A stretch of 64,000 nucleotides of DNA from Opitutales bacterium UBA5694 (GTDB lineage Bacteria; Verrucomicrobiota; Verrucomicrobiia; Opitutales; Opitutaceae): positions 121,007-185,006 of the forward strand of contig DIHO01000006.1 in the NCBI GenBank assembly GCA_002420185.1, given 5' to 3'. Position numbers and translations under genes: made by a program. Positions 36,729-46,246 of the stretch are shown in pieces; the stretch's first letter is position 1, and the number at the start of each line of letters is the position of its first letter. A model generated the notes under the pieces. That model saw nothing but the letters and a program-made list of their open reading frames with translations, did no database searches and had not been told where the DNA came from.

Positions 36729-36736
36729 CTAAGATC
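36707..36736 (-). terminator. Inverted repeat overlapping the lldD-like stop codon
   Basis: GATCTTAGT and ACTAAGATC form a perfect 9-base inverted repeat with a 12-base spacer, covering the last codons of the FMN oxidoreductase gene. There is no U-tract on the minus strand, so an intrinsic terminator is doubtful. It may instead protect the mRNA 3' end of the rhamnose operon. Confidence 0.35.
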
Positions 36737-37880
36737 TTATCAAATGTTTTGGAAAATCCTGTATGGTTGGACACGCCACTTGCTCCATGACTTGTTGGAG
36801 CTGGCGTTTGATCATGGTGATCGTATGGGACCCACCTTTCTTGCCCAGAGCCCCCACACCGTACATGAAGGACCGTCCCATGAAACTGAATTGGGCCCCG
36901 CTAGCGAGGGCACAGGCGATGTCTGGGCCTTCACGAATTCCGCTGTCAATCATGACTGTGATGCGGTTGCCGAATTTCTTAGCCAATTCGGGGAGCACCT
37001 CTATCGTAGACTGCCCCGCATCCAGCGAACGCCCTCCGTGATTGGAAATGATGACCCCATCTACCCCCAAATCGACTACCTTCTGGCAATCCTCGACGTT
37101 GACGATGCCCTTCACCACTAGTTTCCCCTTCCAAAGATCGCGAATCGCCTTGATCCGGTCTACTGTTAAACGACCTGAAAAGGTCTTATTCATGAAAAGA
37201 CCCAAATGCTTCATGTTGAGACCCTTGGGAATATAGGGCTTCATGGTTTTGAATTCGGGAGATCCGGCGGCGAGCTGTGAAAACGACCAGGTCGGATGGG
37301 CCATCATTTGGCATATGTTTCGCAGGGTCATGCGGGGGGGAATGGAAAGACCGTTGCGAATTTCCAAAGGGCGATACGCGAACGTCGGTGTATCTGCGAG
37401 AATCACGAGAACGGGACAACCCGCTGCTTCGACTCGCTTTAGAAGCTTATCACGCAGCTCCTCTTCTGCCGGGTGGTACAACTGAAACCAAGCTTTACCC
37501 TCTGTTATTTCGGAAACCTTTTCCACGCTGGCCGTTCCCACCGTACTCAAAACAAAAGGAACATTGTGTTCATTTGCAGCAGCCGCAAGGATCTCACAAG
37601 ACTTGGGCCACATCAAACCCTGCAATCCAACTGGAGAAATTCCAAACGGAGCACTGTAGGTCTGTCCAAAAAGAGCCGTATCCAAATTTGAGCCTGCGTA
37701 GTCGCAAACGTAGTACGGCTTTAGCTTGATCTTGCGAATGTCGTCCGTGTTCCGTCGCACGTTAACATTCGAATTGCACCCTCCCTCTAAATAGTCGAAG
37801 GCAAAGCCCGGCATGCGGCGGCGGGCTTTCTGTCGCAGAAACTCGATGGACGGAAGACTGGGGTCGAAGGGTTCAGCCAT
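36729..37880 (-). CDS. lldD: FMN-dependent alpha-hydroxy-acid (L-lactate) oxidoreductase
   Basis: A 383-residue member of the glycolate oxidase/L-lactate dehydrogenase family. The N-terminus has the FDYLEGG element, Lys257 lies in VVKGIVN, the catalytic His281 is in ISNHGGRSLD, and the phosphate-binding DSGIREGPD precedes MGRSFMYG. It is the last gene of rhaI-rhaD-rhaB-lldD, 61 bases from rhaB. Because rhamnose cleavage yields L-lactaldehyde, and the RhaD fusion can oxidise that to L-lactate, oxidation of L-lactate to pyruvate is the likely job; glycolate or another 2-hydroxy acid cannot be excluded. The gene symbol reflects this context as well as family. Confidence 0.86.
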   Translation of the reverse strand: MAEPFDPSLPSIEFLRQKARRRMPGFAFDYLEGGCNSNVNVRRNTDDIRKIKLKPYYVCDYAGSNLDTALFGQTYSAPFGISPVGLQGLMWPKSCEILAAAANEHNVPFVLSTVGTASVEKVSEITEGKAWFQLYHPAEEELRDKLLKRVEAAGCPVLVILADTPTFAYRPLEIRNGLSIPPRMTLRNICQMMAHPTWSFSQLAAGSPEFKTMKPYIPKGLNMKHLGLFMNKTFSGRLTVDRIKAIRDLWKGKLVVKGIVNVEDCQKVVDLGVDGVIISNHGGRSLDAGQSTIEVLPELAKKFGNRITVMIDSGIREGPDIACALASGAQFSFMGRSFMYGVGALGKKGGSHTITMIKRQLQQVMEQVACPTIQDFPKHLIRS

Positions 37881-37941
37881 AACTAAAAAATATGTGTCTT
37901 AAAAACGCTTGAAAACATACGCATCCACTAAGGGTAACCGA

Positions 37942-39438
37942 CTAGCAATCCAATAATTTTGAAAACCTAACCTCATTATAAGTGTAAGGCCCCGTATCGC
38001 AAGGCTCAAACACCTTTGAAAAAAATGATTCTTCGACCAATTCACGGGCACTCTCAAGACTATCTAACTCCCCGTTCGAAATCATTTGAACCGCTATATT
38101 GCCCACCGCAGTCGCTTCTGAAGGCCCCGTCACCACCGGCACGCCTAAGGCATCGGCCGTCATTTGATTCAACAAGTGATTACGTGTCCCTCCCCCTAGA
38201 ACATAGAGCCCTTCTAATGACTGGTCAGAGTAGGCTTCCAGTTTTCGAAAAACGTAGCGATATTTCATCGCTAAGCTGTCAAACACGCAACGAATCAAGG
38301 ACGCGTCGTCAGCCGGGACTTTCTGCCCGGTTCGCTGGCAGAATGTACTGATGGCATTCGGCATGTGCTCCGGAGCTGCAAAATCAGGAGCGTCTGGATC
38401 AATCAATGAAATCATAGACGGAACCCCGTTGGCGAGATCAACAAGCTCATCGTAATCGTAATTGCGACCTGCTTCCGTCCAGTGCCGTCGGCACTCCTCG
38501 ATCAGCCACATTCCACATATATTCTTCAAAAAACGAACGGTGTTGCCGTATCCAATTTCATTGGAAAAGCCATCTTGTAACGCATTCGTCCCCATTTGAG
38601 GTTCCGGTAATTCCAGACCCATTAAGGACCACGTGCCCGAACTCATCACCGCAAACCCTTTGCGGTTCCCCGGCAAAGCGACAAACGCGCTCGCGGTGTC
38701 GTGACCCGCCACCGCAATCACGGAAATGTCGCTCAGACGGGTTTCTTTTTGCACCTCTGGCTTCAAAGAACCAACGATAGTACCCGGCTCGACCACCTCT
38801 TTGAAAAGTCCCGGCAGTAAATCGAGCCTTTCCAGCAGGGTTTCCGACCACTTCCCGGTCATAGGATTTAGAAGCTGGCTCGTGCTAGCGACGGTTCGCT
38901 CTTGATGAAGACTTCCTGAGAGCCAGAAACTGATCAGATCGGGAATAAAGAGAATCCGCCGGGCCCCCTGAAGAGCCCCCTCACTACCCACTATCTCTGC
39001 GTAAAGTTGATAAATTGTGTTGATAAAGAGAAACTGAATACCAGTTTCTCTGTAGATGATTTCTTTTGGCACCTTATCGAATACTACGTCCATAATTCCC
39101 TCGGTCCTCGAATCCCTATAATGAAACGGGTTTCCCAACATGGCTCCGTTCGTATCAATAAGTGCATAGTCAACTGCCCATGAGTCGACGCCAACGCTTT
39201 CGATCCGATCGCCATACGTCGACGCAGCAAGTTTAAGCCCACGTTTTATCGAACTATAGATACCTAAGATGTCCCAATGGAGCTTGCCATCGACTCTGTT
39301 GATGGGCGAAGGGAAACGGTTCACTGTCTCTAGTTTCAGTTCTCGTTTATCCGCCGACCATACGCCTGCAATTACCCTACCACTTGTAGCTCCCAAATCG
39401 ACTGCGAGATAAACCTTGGATTGTGCTTCCATAGTCAT
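37942..39438 (-). CDS. rhaB: Rhamnulokinase
   Basis: A 498-residue FGGY-family sugar kinase phosphorylating L-rhamnulose at C1. VYLAVDLGATSGRVIAGVW at the N-terminus is the phosphate-1 loop with the ATSGR variant typical of RhaB. Further support comes from VDSWAVDYALID, the central VAGHDTASAFVALP, and YVLGGGTRNHLLNQMTADAL at the C-terminal adenosine site. Length agrees with RhaB from other bacteria. The start is MTMEAQ; the second Met (39432) is equally possible. It lies between rhaD and lldD, with a 156-base gap to rhaD that contains a strong hairpin. Confidence 0.94.
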   Translation of the reverse strand: MTMEAQSKVYLAVDLGATSGRVIAGVWSADKRELKLETVNRFPSPINRVDGKLHWDILGIYSSIKRGLKLAASTYGDRIESVGVDSWAVDYALIDTNGAMLGNPFHYRDSRTEGIMDVVFDKVPKEIIYRETGIQFLFINTIYQLYAEIVGSEGALQGARRILFIPDLISFWLSGSLHQERTVASTSQLLNPMTGKWSETLLERLDLLPGLFKEVVEPGTIVGSLKPEVQKETRLSDISVIAVAGHDTASAFVALPGNRKGFAVMSSGTWSLMGLELPEPQMGTNALQDGFSNEIGYGNTVRFLKNICGMWLIEECRRHWTEAGRNYDYDELVDLANGVPSMISLIDPDAPDFAAPEHMPNAISTFCQRTGQKVPADDASLIRCVFDSLAMKYRYVFRKLEAYSDQSLEGLYVLGGGTRNHLLNQMTADALGVPVVTGPSEATAVGNIAVQMISNGELDSLESARELVEESFFSKVFEPCDTGPYTYNEVRFSKLLDC

Positions 39439-39528
39439 TGAACGGTGGCGGCCAATTTTAAAGTCGATGAGACGTTCGAGGTCCTGCAGAGTGAACCGGA
39501 CCAGTCCTTCGAGGAAGCCTCTTCAGCA

Positions 39529-39547
39529 GAGGACTGTGCCAGTCCTC
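39529..39547. repeat. Strong intercistronic hairpin between rhaD and rhaB
   Basis: GAGGACTG-TGC-CAGTCCTC is a perfect 8-base stem with a 3-base loop. On the minus strand it follows the rhaD stop and no T-run comes after it, so it may act as an mRNA stability or processing element. On the plus strand CTTTTT (39553-39558) follows about 5 bases after the stem. Related AGGACTGG sequence recurs nearby at 39499-39509. Confidence 0.5.
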
Positions 39548-39594
39548 CACACCTTTTTGATATGCTCTTAGGAATCGATTGCTACGGGACGCTT

Positions 39595-41808
39595 TCATCT
39601 TAAGAACCCCTCATGCAAACCCCCATCGACAGGAATCACATGTCCCGTCGTTTTGCTGAGTGCATTCGTAAGCAACAAATAAATGGCTTCCGCTTGATCA
39701 CCAGGCGTTATGGCCGATTTGGTCAAAGTACGCCGTGCATAGAAATTAGCTAGCTTGTTGCGGAGTTCATCAACACCTTCCGCTTCACTGTATTCTATCT
39801 CATACTTTGCGAGCGAGGCAATCACTCGATCTCTTGGAAACATCATGCTCCCCTTCACTACCGTCGCCGGAGCCACAGCATTGACGCGGGTGATTGGGGC
39901 CAACTCTACAGCTAGCTCCCTCACCATATGGTTCGCCGCTGCTTTGCTCGTATCATAAGCAATACTGCCTTTCTTGGTCACAACAGCGTTCGCACTCGTA
40001 GTAATTACAACATTACTCAGTAAGCTCTGCTTGGAAAAGATCTTGTCTGACGCTACTTTTGTCGCCAGATAGCCCCCTTTTACATTGATATCAAAAGTGA
40101 GCGTGAAGGCATCATCGGCTATATCGCCCTTTGTATTGGGCGGAACGAAGATTCCCGCTGTCACCACCAATGAATCCACTCCACCATAGGCGAGGATAGC
40201 CTCATCGAGCATACTGGAAAGAGATGAACGATCGGTGATATCGGCGTTTACGCCAATGGCAGGCCCACAGGCTGAAATACCCGTGCCCGATACTCCAATA
40301 CCTTCGCCTAGGATATCAGTGATTCCATCTGCCGTTGCGACCGCTGCGCCCTGATTCAAATCAACGCATACGATATGAGCCCCTTCTCCTGATATTCGGT
40401 GGCACAGCTCTTTTCCGATCCCGCTTCCAGCACCAATCACCACTGATACCTGTCTCGCGAGCGATTTCTCAGCCGGCATGCGACGCAGCTTCGCCTCTTC
40501 CATGAGCCAATACTCGATATCGAAAGCTTCCTGTTCGGGCAAAGCACGGTACCGGTCCACCGTTTCCGCACCACGCATCACTTCAACCGCGCAATTGTAA
40601 AACTCTGCAGTTACTCGCGATTCGCTTTTGCTCTTTCCCCAGGCGATCATTCCTATCCCAGGAATCAACACAACTGTTGGAACGGCCTGGCGCAAAGCAG
40701 GAGAGGTTCGTCGCTGGCAACGCTCGTAATAGGCCGCGTAATCTTTGACGTACCGATCAAGACCTTCCTCTAAAAGCGACTTAAGAATTTCGGTCGCGTT
40801 TTCCGCATGCGGATCCCAATCCACATAAAGGGGCTTAATTTTGGTACGTAGAAAATGATCGGGACAACTCGTACCCAATTCCGCAAGTCGCTGAGCGTCG
40901 ACACTGCTGACAAAATCCAGAAGGCGGTCGTCTGTCTGAATCGTCCCAATCAAGCGCTTTTCCTGGCTTATTTTTCCCCTTAACCACGGCAAAATATCGA
41001 TCAAGGTTTCCCGCTTTTGGTCCTCTGATATCGATTCCACCCGCACCCCGCCAAAGACGGGCCTATCCCCCTCGCGTGCTTCGATAAATCGGGCAGCTTT
41101 TTCAATCAGTGTGAGCGTCAACTCGTAACACTCTTTGTCATCATCTGCCCAATTGATGATTCCGTGCTGCCCCATCATGATTCCTCTGGCCTGAGGATTC
41201 GCGGCGATCACATCTCGCATAATCAGTCCCAAGTCGAATCCGGGACGCTGCCATTCGGTCCAAATCACTTCGTCACCGTAAATCTCTTTCGTCAAGGCCT
41301 CGCCATTTTCCGCCGCTGCGATTGCGATAACCGCATTGGGATGCATATGATCAACGTGATTGAAAGGCACAAACGCGTGCAAAGGCGTGTCAATCGAGGG
41401 TGCACGAGGATTAAGATTGAAGGTACAGTGCCTGTACATTTCCACCATCGAATCCTCGACTTCGGTTTTCACGCCACTTTCTGGATGGTCGCGATAAATT
41501 TTCTCCAAGGCTAAAGTCTTGACCTGATAAAGAGACGAGAAGTTCTCGTTCTTAGCCGTACGCAAGTCACCACCGGACCCCTTCACCCACATAACTTCCA
41601 CGGATTCCCCCGTCATGGGATCAATCTCGAAGCACTTGGAGGACGTATTCCCTCCACCCGTATTCGTGATCCGGAGATCCTGCCCCAGAATGTTGGATCT
41701 GAAAACAAGACGCTCCAAAGGGGACATCTCAGCGACCTTCTCATCGTCCCAAAGATAGTTCACATGCCGATAATCGCCAGGGGTAAAGGTTGATTGTGTT
41801 GTATTCAT
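39595..41808 (-). CDS. rhaD: Bifunctional rhamnulose-1-phosphate aldolase / lactaldehyde dehydrogenase (SDR)
   Basis: A 737-residue fusion. The N-terminal half (about 20-430) is a class II aldolase with TNTGGGNTSSK and HVDHMHPNAVIAIAA, whose histidines bind zinc; it cleaves L-rhamnulose-1-phosphate to DHAP and L-lactaldehyde. The C-terminal half (from about 450) is a short-chain dehydrogenase with GAGSGIGKELC and the YDTSKAA catalytic Tyr-Lys. This two-domain form, as in Bacillus RhaEW, oxidises lactaldehyde to L-lactate. It is the second gene of the rhamnose operon, 118 bases after rhaI. The product would be the substrate of the lldD-like enzyme two genes downstream. All motifs are intact. 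Confidence 0.94.
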   Translation of the reverse strand: MNTTQSTFTPGDYRHVNYLWDDEKVAEMSPLERLVFRSNILGQDLRITNTGGGNTSSKCFEIDPMTGESVEVMWVKGSGGDLRTAKNENFSSLYQVKTLALEKIYRDHPESGVKTEVEDSMVEMYRHCTFNLNPRAPSIDTPLHAFVPFNHVDHMHPNAVIAIAAAENGEALTKEIYGDEVIWTEWQRPGFDLGLIMRDVIAANPQARGIMMGQHGIINWADDDKECYELTLTLIEKAARFIEAREGDRPVFGGVRVESISEDQKRETLIDILPWLRGKISQEKRLIGTIQTDDRLLDFVSSVDAQRLAELGTSCPDHFLRTKIKPLYVDWDPHAENATEILKSLLEEGLDRYVKDYAAYYERCQRRTSPALRQAVPTVVLIPGIGMIAWGKSKSESRVTAEFYNCAVEVMRGAETVDRYRALPEQEAFDIEYWLMEEAKLRRMPAEKSLARQVSVVIGAGSGIGKELCHRISGEGAHIVCVDLNQGAAVATADGITDILGEGIGVSGTGISACGPAIGVNADITDRSSLSSMLDEAILAYGGVDSLVVTAGIFVPPNTKGDIADDAFTLTFDINVKGGYLATKVASDKIFSKQSLLSNVVITTSANAVVTKKGSIAYDTSKAAANHMVRELAVELAPITRVNAVAPATVVKGSMMFPRDRVIASLAKYEIEYSEAEGVDELRNKLANFYARRTLTKSAITPGDQAEAIYLLLTNALSKTTGHVIPVDGGLHEGFLR

Positions 41809-41926
41809 AATTCAGTTTCGATTTCCCTCGGTAAGGATGATTATCCTTAATCAGCCGCATTTTTATGTTGCTTGCAGCCTTTTAGGGATAATCAGCCCTA
41901 CCTTTTTGCAAAATCCTCCAAGCACC

Positions 41927-43114
41927 CTACGCATAAGAACCTCCGGCAACAATCCCCAACTCTTTTCTTCGAGCGGCTCTCTCTACCGCTATCTTCTCGC
42001 CATAGTTACTTTTACGATAAGCCTCGAGCGGATTGGGCTCCACTCCCTTTGATTTTCGCCAATCCGCTAGGAGTTTATCCACGTTCGTATTAAAAGCAGT
42101 TTTCAAAACATTCTCTGCATCCACAATCGCACCCTCCTTCTGCAATTTTTTCAATGCCTGCCGATCAACCATAGATGCCTTCAACCAAAGATCCTGTGCC
42201 GTCATCACAGTCTGAATCATCGCTTCAATCTTCGGTTTTAGATTATGAGACTGATCCACCATGTACTCTATTTCGGGATATTCGCCTTCCTCTTCCGCAA
42301 AACTATGAATTTCATTGAAAATACGGAAAACCTGATACGGATCAATGGATCCAAGCGTCAAATCGTCATCCGCATACCTTCGATCATTGAAATGGAAGCC
42401 TCCTAGCATTTTTTCGTCCAGAAGCCACGCCACGATCTGCTCAATATTCTGTGCAGCATAGTGGTGACCCGTATCGACAAGTACTTTTGCCTGAGGCCCC
42501 GCATCCTTGCACAGGATGTAAGACATTCCCCAATCTGCGATGTCTGTATGATAGAACGCGGGCTCAAACGGCTTATACTCCACTAGCATGATCTGGTCAG
42601 GGGATAGCGCTTCATGACACGCTCGCAAACCTTCCTGAAACCGCCGTTTGCGATCGCGAATACAATCCTGTCCTGGATAATTTGTTCCATCGGCAAACCA
42701 TAGAGTGAACAAGTCGCTCTCTACGTCTTTGCCCAACTGGATGCAATTGAGACTATGTTTCAAAGCTTGCTGGCGAACCGTCGCATCTGGATTCGCAAAC
42801 GAACCGAGCTTGTACTCCTGATCCTGAAAAAGGTTGGCGTTAATCGACCCAATCCTGACTCCCGACTTATCCGCAATCGCGGCCACTGTACTCTTGCCCT
42901 CATCACCCGAAAAGTCCCAGAGTACATGGACCGCCACCGTTGGACAACACGCGGTCAGTCGATGCACCATTCCCGCATCAGCAAACTTGTCCGCCGTGTC
43001 AATGGCCGCTCCTTCCTGCAAAAATTTCCCAAACCGCGTGCCTGTGTCTGCAAATCCCCACGAGGGAAGTTCAATCTCTAAATGATCTAACGTTGCGAGC
43101 GCCTCTTCTATCAT
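41927..43114 (-). CDS. rhaI: L-rhamnose isomerase (RhaI type)
   Basis: Converts L-rhamnose to L-rhamnulose. The TIM-barrel enzyme belongs to the Pseudomonas-type RhaI family rather than E. coli RhaA: ELPSWGFADTGTRFGKF near the start, LWFADGTNYPGQ, the metal ligands in EYKPFEPAFYHTD and LVDTGHHYA, and GGFHFNDRRYADDDLT. Starting at ATG 43114 gives 395 residues; ATG 43150 would add MDKINDFCYYLK, and the longer open frame upstream runs into the regulator gene. I prefer 43114 because homology begins at IELPSWG. It is the first gene of the operon and divergent from araC-type gene 43187. Confidence 0.93.
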   Translation of the reverse strand: MIEEALATLDHLEIELPSWGFADTGTRFGKFLQEGAAIDTADKFADAGMVHRLTACCPTVAVHVLWDFSGDEGKSTVAAIADKSGVRIGSINANLFQDQEYKLGSFANPDATVRQQALKHSLNCIQLGKDVESDLFTLWFADGTNYPGQDCIRDRKRRFQEGLRACHEALSPDQIMLVEYKPFEPAFYHTDIADWGMSYILCKDAGPQAKVLVDTGHHYAAQNIEQIVAWLLDEKMLGGFHFNDRRYADDDLTLGSIDPYQVFRIFNEIHSFAEEEGEYPEIEYMVDQSHNLKPKIEAMIQTVMTAQDLWLKASMVDRQALKKLQKEGAIVDAENVLKTAFNTNVDKLLADWRKSKGVEPNPLEAYRKSNYGEKIAVERAARRKELGIVAGGSYA

Positions 43115-43153
43115 TTTCAAATAATAGCAGAAATCATTTATCTTATCCATCGA

Positions 43154-43181
43154 CAGAATGACAATATTTATACAAATTCTG
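43154..43181. promoter_or_regulatory. Inverted repeat in the rhaI-araC divergent promoter region
   Basis: CAGAAT (43154-43159) and ATTCTG (43176-43181) form an inverted repeat around a 16-base AT-rich core that includes ATATTTATAC. The region between the two divergent starts is only 36-72 bases, so operator and promoters must overlap here. It is a candidate binding site for the AraC-type regulator; AraC proteins more often bind direct repeats, so this is tentative. Confidence 0.4.
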
Positions 43182-43186
43182 ACACA

Positions 43187-44080
43187 GTGAAAGGTGATGA
43201 ATTCTACTATCTCCCTCAACCCATTCAAGATTCCGCCTGGAATCTTGAAATCCAAGGAGCTGGCCAGTCCAACATTGGACCAAACCAGAGCTACCCCTCC
43301 AACAAGCACCCAGTGGAATACCAGCTAGATTGGAATAAGGGGAGGATGCTCCCAGGATTCCAAGTTCTGTATATCACCCAGGGTAAGGGTTTGTTGGAAA
43401 CTCAAAAAACTCCTCCTGTAATTCTAGAAGCTCCCGTTCTGTTCCTTCTATTTCCGAATATCTGGCACCGCTATCGACCTATTGCCGAAATCGGCTGGCA
43501 CGAACATTGGATTGGCTTCGACGGTTCAATACCGAGGCAGTTGATGGCGATCGAAGCCATTAATTCAAGCCAACCTCTCTTTCAAGTAGGGCATCACGAC
43601 AAACTTCTGGCCCAGTTTCAACTTGTACTCGACGAGGTCAAAAACGAGGCTCTGGGGTTTCGCCGCATTGCCGCAGCATCGGTTCTGCAAATACTCGCAC
43701 TGGCCACCAGTCTGCCCCTCCGAACGGAAGAGGAAAATCAGCCCATGCGGGCCACAGTCCGCCAAGCTTGCTTTCTTTTTCGGGAAAGAACTGACAACGT
43801 CGTTTCCATAGAGTCGATGGCTGAAGAATTGAATGTTGGATACACTTACTTTCGACGCATGTTCAAGTTGTACACGGGATTCAGTCCAAAACAGTACCAT
43901 ACTCAGCTGCGTTTTGAACGTGTCAAACGCCTTCTTAATGAATCCGATCTCTCGATCGGCGAAATCTCGGCACTCCTCAATTTTGACTCCACCTTCCACC
44001 TTTCCCAGTGGTTCAAAAAGCTCGCACACTGCTCTCCAAAAATGTGGCGGAAACAAAAGCTTGAGATAAATAAAATTTAA
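43187..44080 (+). CDS. AraC family regulator, likely of the rhamnose operon
   Basis: A 297-residue transcription factor. The N-terminal half is a cupin sugar-binding domain (about 40-150, with FQVLYITQGKGLLET). The C-terminal 100 residues hold two helix-turn-helix motifs: IESMAEELNVGYTYFRRMF and IGEISALLNFDSTFHLSQWF, followed by the typical SPKMWRK ending. It is transcribed away from rhaI-rhaD-rhaB-lldD with a very short shared promoter region, which strongly suggests control of that operon by L-rhamnose. The start is GTG 43187 with no Shine-Dalgarno sequence; the first residues MKGDEFYYLP fit family N-termini. Confidence 0.9.
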   Translation: MKGDEFYYLPQPIQDSAWNLEIQGAGQSNIGPNQSYPSNKHPVEYQLDWNKGRMLPGFQVLYITQGKGLLETQKTPPVILEAPVLFLLFPNIWHRYRPIAEIGWHEHWIGFDGSIPRQLMAIEAINSSQPLFQVGHHDKLLAQFQLVLDEVKNEALGFRRIAAASVLQILALATSLPLRTEEENQPMRATVRQACFLFRERTDNVVSIESMAEELNVGYTYFRRMFKLYTGFSPKQYHTQLRFERVKRLLNESDLSIGEISALLNFDSTFHLSQWFKKLAHCSPKMWRKQKLEINKI

Positions 44081-44392
44081 ATTCCTTTGTAATTCATATG
44101 CGAGTTAATGTTAAATAAATATGTATTCAATATATCTATATACAAGTACAATTAACGAATTCTCTGACCAGTCAAGGTATGCGAAGAGCTTCAAGATATT
44201 TACTCAAAGAATAAGAAGGACTACTTCCCTTTAATCCTAAAACACTGCCCCAATCACCCATTCGAAATACCCAGCCCACTAAGAATTATGCCATTATTCC
44301 GGCATGGTGTCAAAGCCTGGAAACACCTCAAGCTTCCTTTTGCTTAGGATAGCCACTGATCAGTCAACCCATACCGATTGTCCTTGATTTCA
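44081..44392. other. AT-rich gap between araC-type and TSUP genes
   Basis: 312 bases between convergent genes. The first 70 bases are strongly AT-rich (TATGTATTCAATATATC and similar) and could aid transcription termination. No hairpin with a T-run and no protein-like frame was found. Confidence 0.4.
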
Positions 44393-45388
44393 CTATCGAT
44401 TGCGACGGTCAAAATGCCCGCCTACACGGTGTAGGTATTCAAATCCTAAGTTGAAAATGAGCACACCACCAAAAGCGATGATCACTCCTGCCAAGCCTAG
44501 GGCGGCCCATTCTCTATGCAATGTCCACAGAAATTGGCCTACACAGAGGATCGACACGATCATCAATGTCGGCTTCCGACCGATTCGACTTACAATTAAG
44601 GCCCCCAAAGGAGCCCCTATGATGACCACCGGCGCCGCTGCTAACCAATTTTCGAATACACCTGATTGGAGAGAGCCAAACAAAGTCTTGGTCGTTAGCC
44701 CAATGAGCGAAGTAACGGCCATGATGATGACGGAAGTGGGAATCGCTATTTTGAGATCGGCTTGGCAAAGCAGCACTAACACCGCGTAGAGAACCATGTC
44801 CACACCCACCCCGGTGATGGATGAAATAGTAGCCCCTGCAAGCAATCCGACCATGAATCCAACGTTTCTATCAAACCGATGGGCACCTGGAGCGAGGCCT
44901 TCGTGCTGTACGATCTCTTTCAAACGATACAAGTGTAGCACTCCGAAACTACACCAAACGACCGCGAACAATACCTTAATAGCGATTCCGGGCACCAGCG
45001 GTGCTAGGAACAATACCCCAACTGGTGTCCCTGTCAGCGAACCTAACACGGCATAGCGAAGCATTGGCCATTCAATCGGCTGACGGCGACAAAGGATAAA
45101 AATCGTAGCACTGGTCATCCCGACGCTTTGAACCGCAAAACTAAAATCCCGCCCCATTGCAGGTGCCTCTCCAAACAGCAGAACTAAAAACGGAAAACCT
45201 ACCGTTCCTCCACCCATCGGTGTGGAGCCAGCCGCATACGAACCCATCGCCATGGCAATCGCTATCTCCCAATGATCGATCAGTGTTTGCCAATGGTCGC
45301 CCTGCAAAACGATTAGAAACCAAACGACATAAAATCCGATTAGCCAAGCTAGCCATGGCCGAAGACCTTTTATCCCCGCACTCAGCAT
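44393..45388 (-). CDS. TSUP family membrane transporter (TauE/SafE type)
   Basis: A 331-residue inner-membrane protein with about 8-9 hydrophobic segments. The N-terminal repeat GSYAAGSTPMGGGTVGFPFL and the second half GLLAGATISSITGVGVDMVL, each with a Gly-rich re-entrant motif, are typical of the sulfite exporter TauE/SafE (TSUP) family. Members export sulfite, sulfonates or organic acids. A role in handling sulfur released by sulfatases is tempting but not shown; no sulfur-metabolism gene is adjacent. The C-terminal tail after the last segment is short and basic (HRVGGHFDRRNR). Confidence 0.87.
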   Translation of the reverse strand: MLSAGIKGLRPWLAWLIGFYVVWFLIVLQGDHWQTLIDHWEIAIAMAMGSYAAGSTPMGGGTVGFPFLVLLFGEAPAMGRDFSFAVQSVGMTSATIFILCRRQPIEWPMLRYAVLGSLTGTPVGVLFLAPLVPGIAIKVLFAVVWCSFGVLHLYRLKEIVQHEGLAPGAHRFDRNVGFMVGLLAGATISSITGVGVDMVLYAVLVLLCQADLKIAIPTSVIIMAVTSLIGLTTKTLFGSLQSGVFENWLAAAPVVIIGAPLGALIVSRIGRKPTLMIVSILCVGQFLWTLHREWAALGLAGVIIAFGGVLIFNLGFEYLHRVGGHFDRRNR

Positions 45389-46246
45389 CCTCTCAAAACA
45401 ACGACCACTCTAGACTTAACAAAACCACAACTCTAGCTCTATGATTCGAGTTAAGCCAGCCCATTTGTATCTTCAAAGATCGAAACCAGATTTTAACCTT
45501 CCCACAGAAACTGTTCAAATCGTGCTCAAAAAAATTTGACCAAGCAGCGGTCGAAACCCAATGAGCAATAAAAATGCCGATTCATTCCCGCAATTCGATG
45601 AACACCCCTCTCCTTACAGATTTCAAGAATGACGACATGGCCCTTAACTCTTCGCTTACTGCAAACAATATTGAATGGTTCCAAAGCATTGATCCGTGCA
45701 AACTTTAAAGTCGGCTTTGATTTCTTTTAGTGCAGTCCCACCCAGTCCATCGTCGATGCTGTGCCAGTAATCCGGTCTTCGCAGCTCGAGGCAAACCCAT
45801 GCAGGTTTCACACCGCACTACCCGCCACCGCGACCAAAGCATAGGAATAACCGCCCGTGGCTTTTACCCTTTTCAACCGCAGATTGCGTGTACTTTTATT
45901 TTTCGGACTAGCAGCATTTTCCTCTATTTGACTCTACTCAATCCTACCGTTTTCTTCGGTTTTGTACGCTAGTTTATCAAATACTGGCGAATCGTACCAA
46001 GACGGTCGCTATCGTCCCGAATTTGGCTCGCTCGTTCGGCCACGGTTGGGGGCCGCAAACTCCCCAAAAGTATTGGGATACTCATTGAGAACAGATAATG
46101 GACAATTTTTCTGACAGATTTTTTGTACTTAAATGTTTCATTAAACCTCCAGCACCCTCTCTATTTATACCGTTTTTGTGTGTTTTCCGCAATCCCCCAC
46201 CAAATTGCAAGGTCACACGAAAGTAACCCGTACAATTTGAAAGAAA
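45389..46246. other. Gap with a possible gene fragment
   Basis: 858 bases without an intact gene. On the minus strand, about 45825 down to 45668, one frame reads GVKPAWVCLELRRPDYWHSI then DDGLGGTALKEIKADFKVCT before a stop. This is convincingly protein-like, but it begins after a stop and I cannot assign it. The rest, including an 80-codon plus-strand frame at 45730-45972, appears random. 46080-46240 is AT-rich and should contain the promoter for the small membrane-protein genes that follow. Confidence 0.45.

Noticed and set aside
45730..45972. 80-codon plus-strand frame ending in a hydrophobic stretch
   Set aside because: Its composition looks random (HRRCCASNP-type runs) and the opposite strand at the same place carries a more protein-like fragment.
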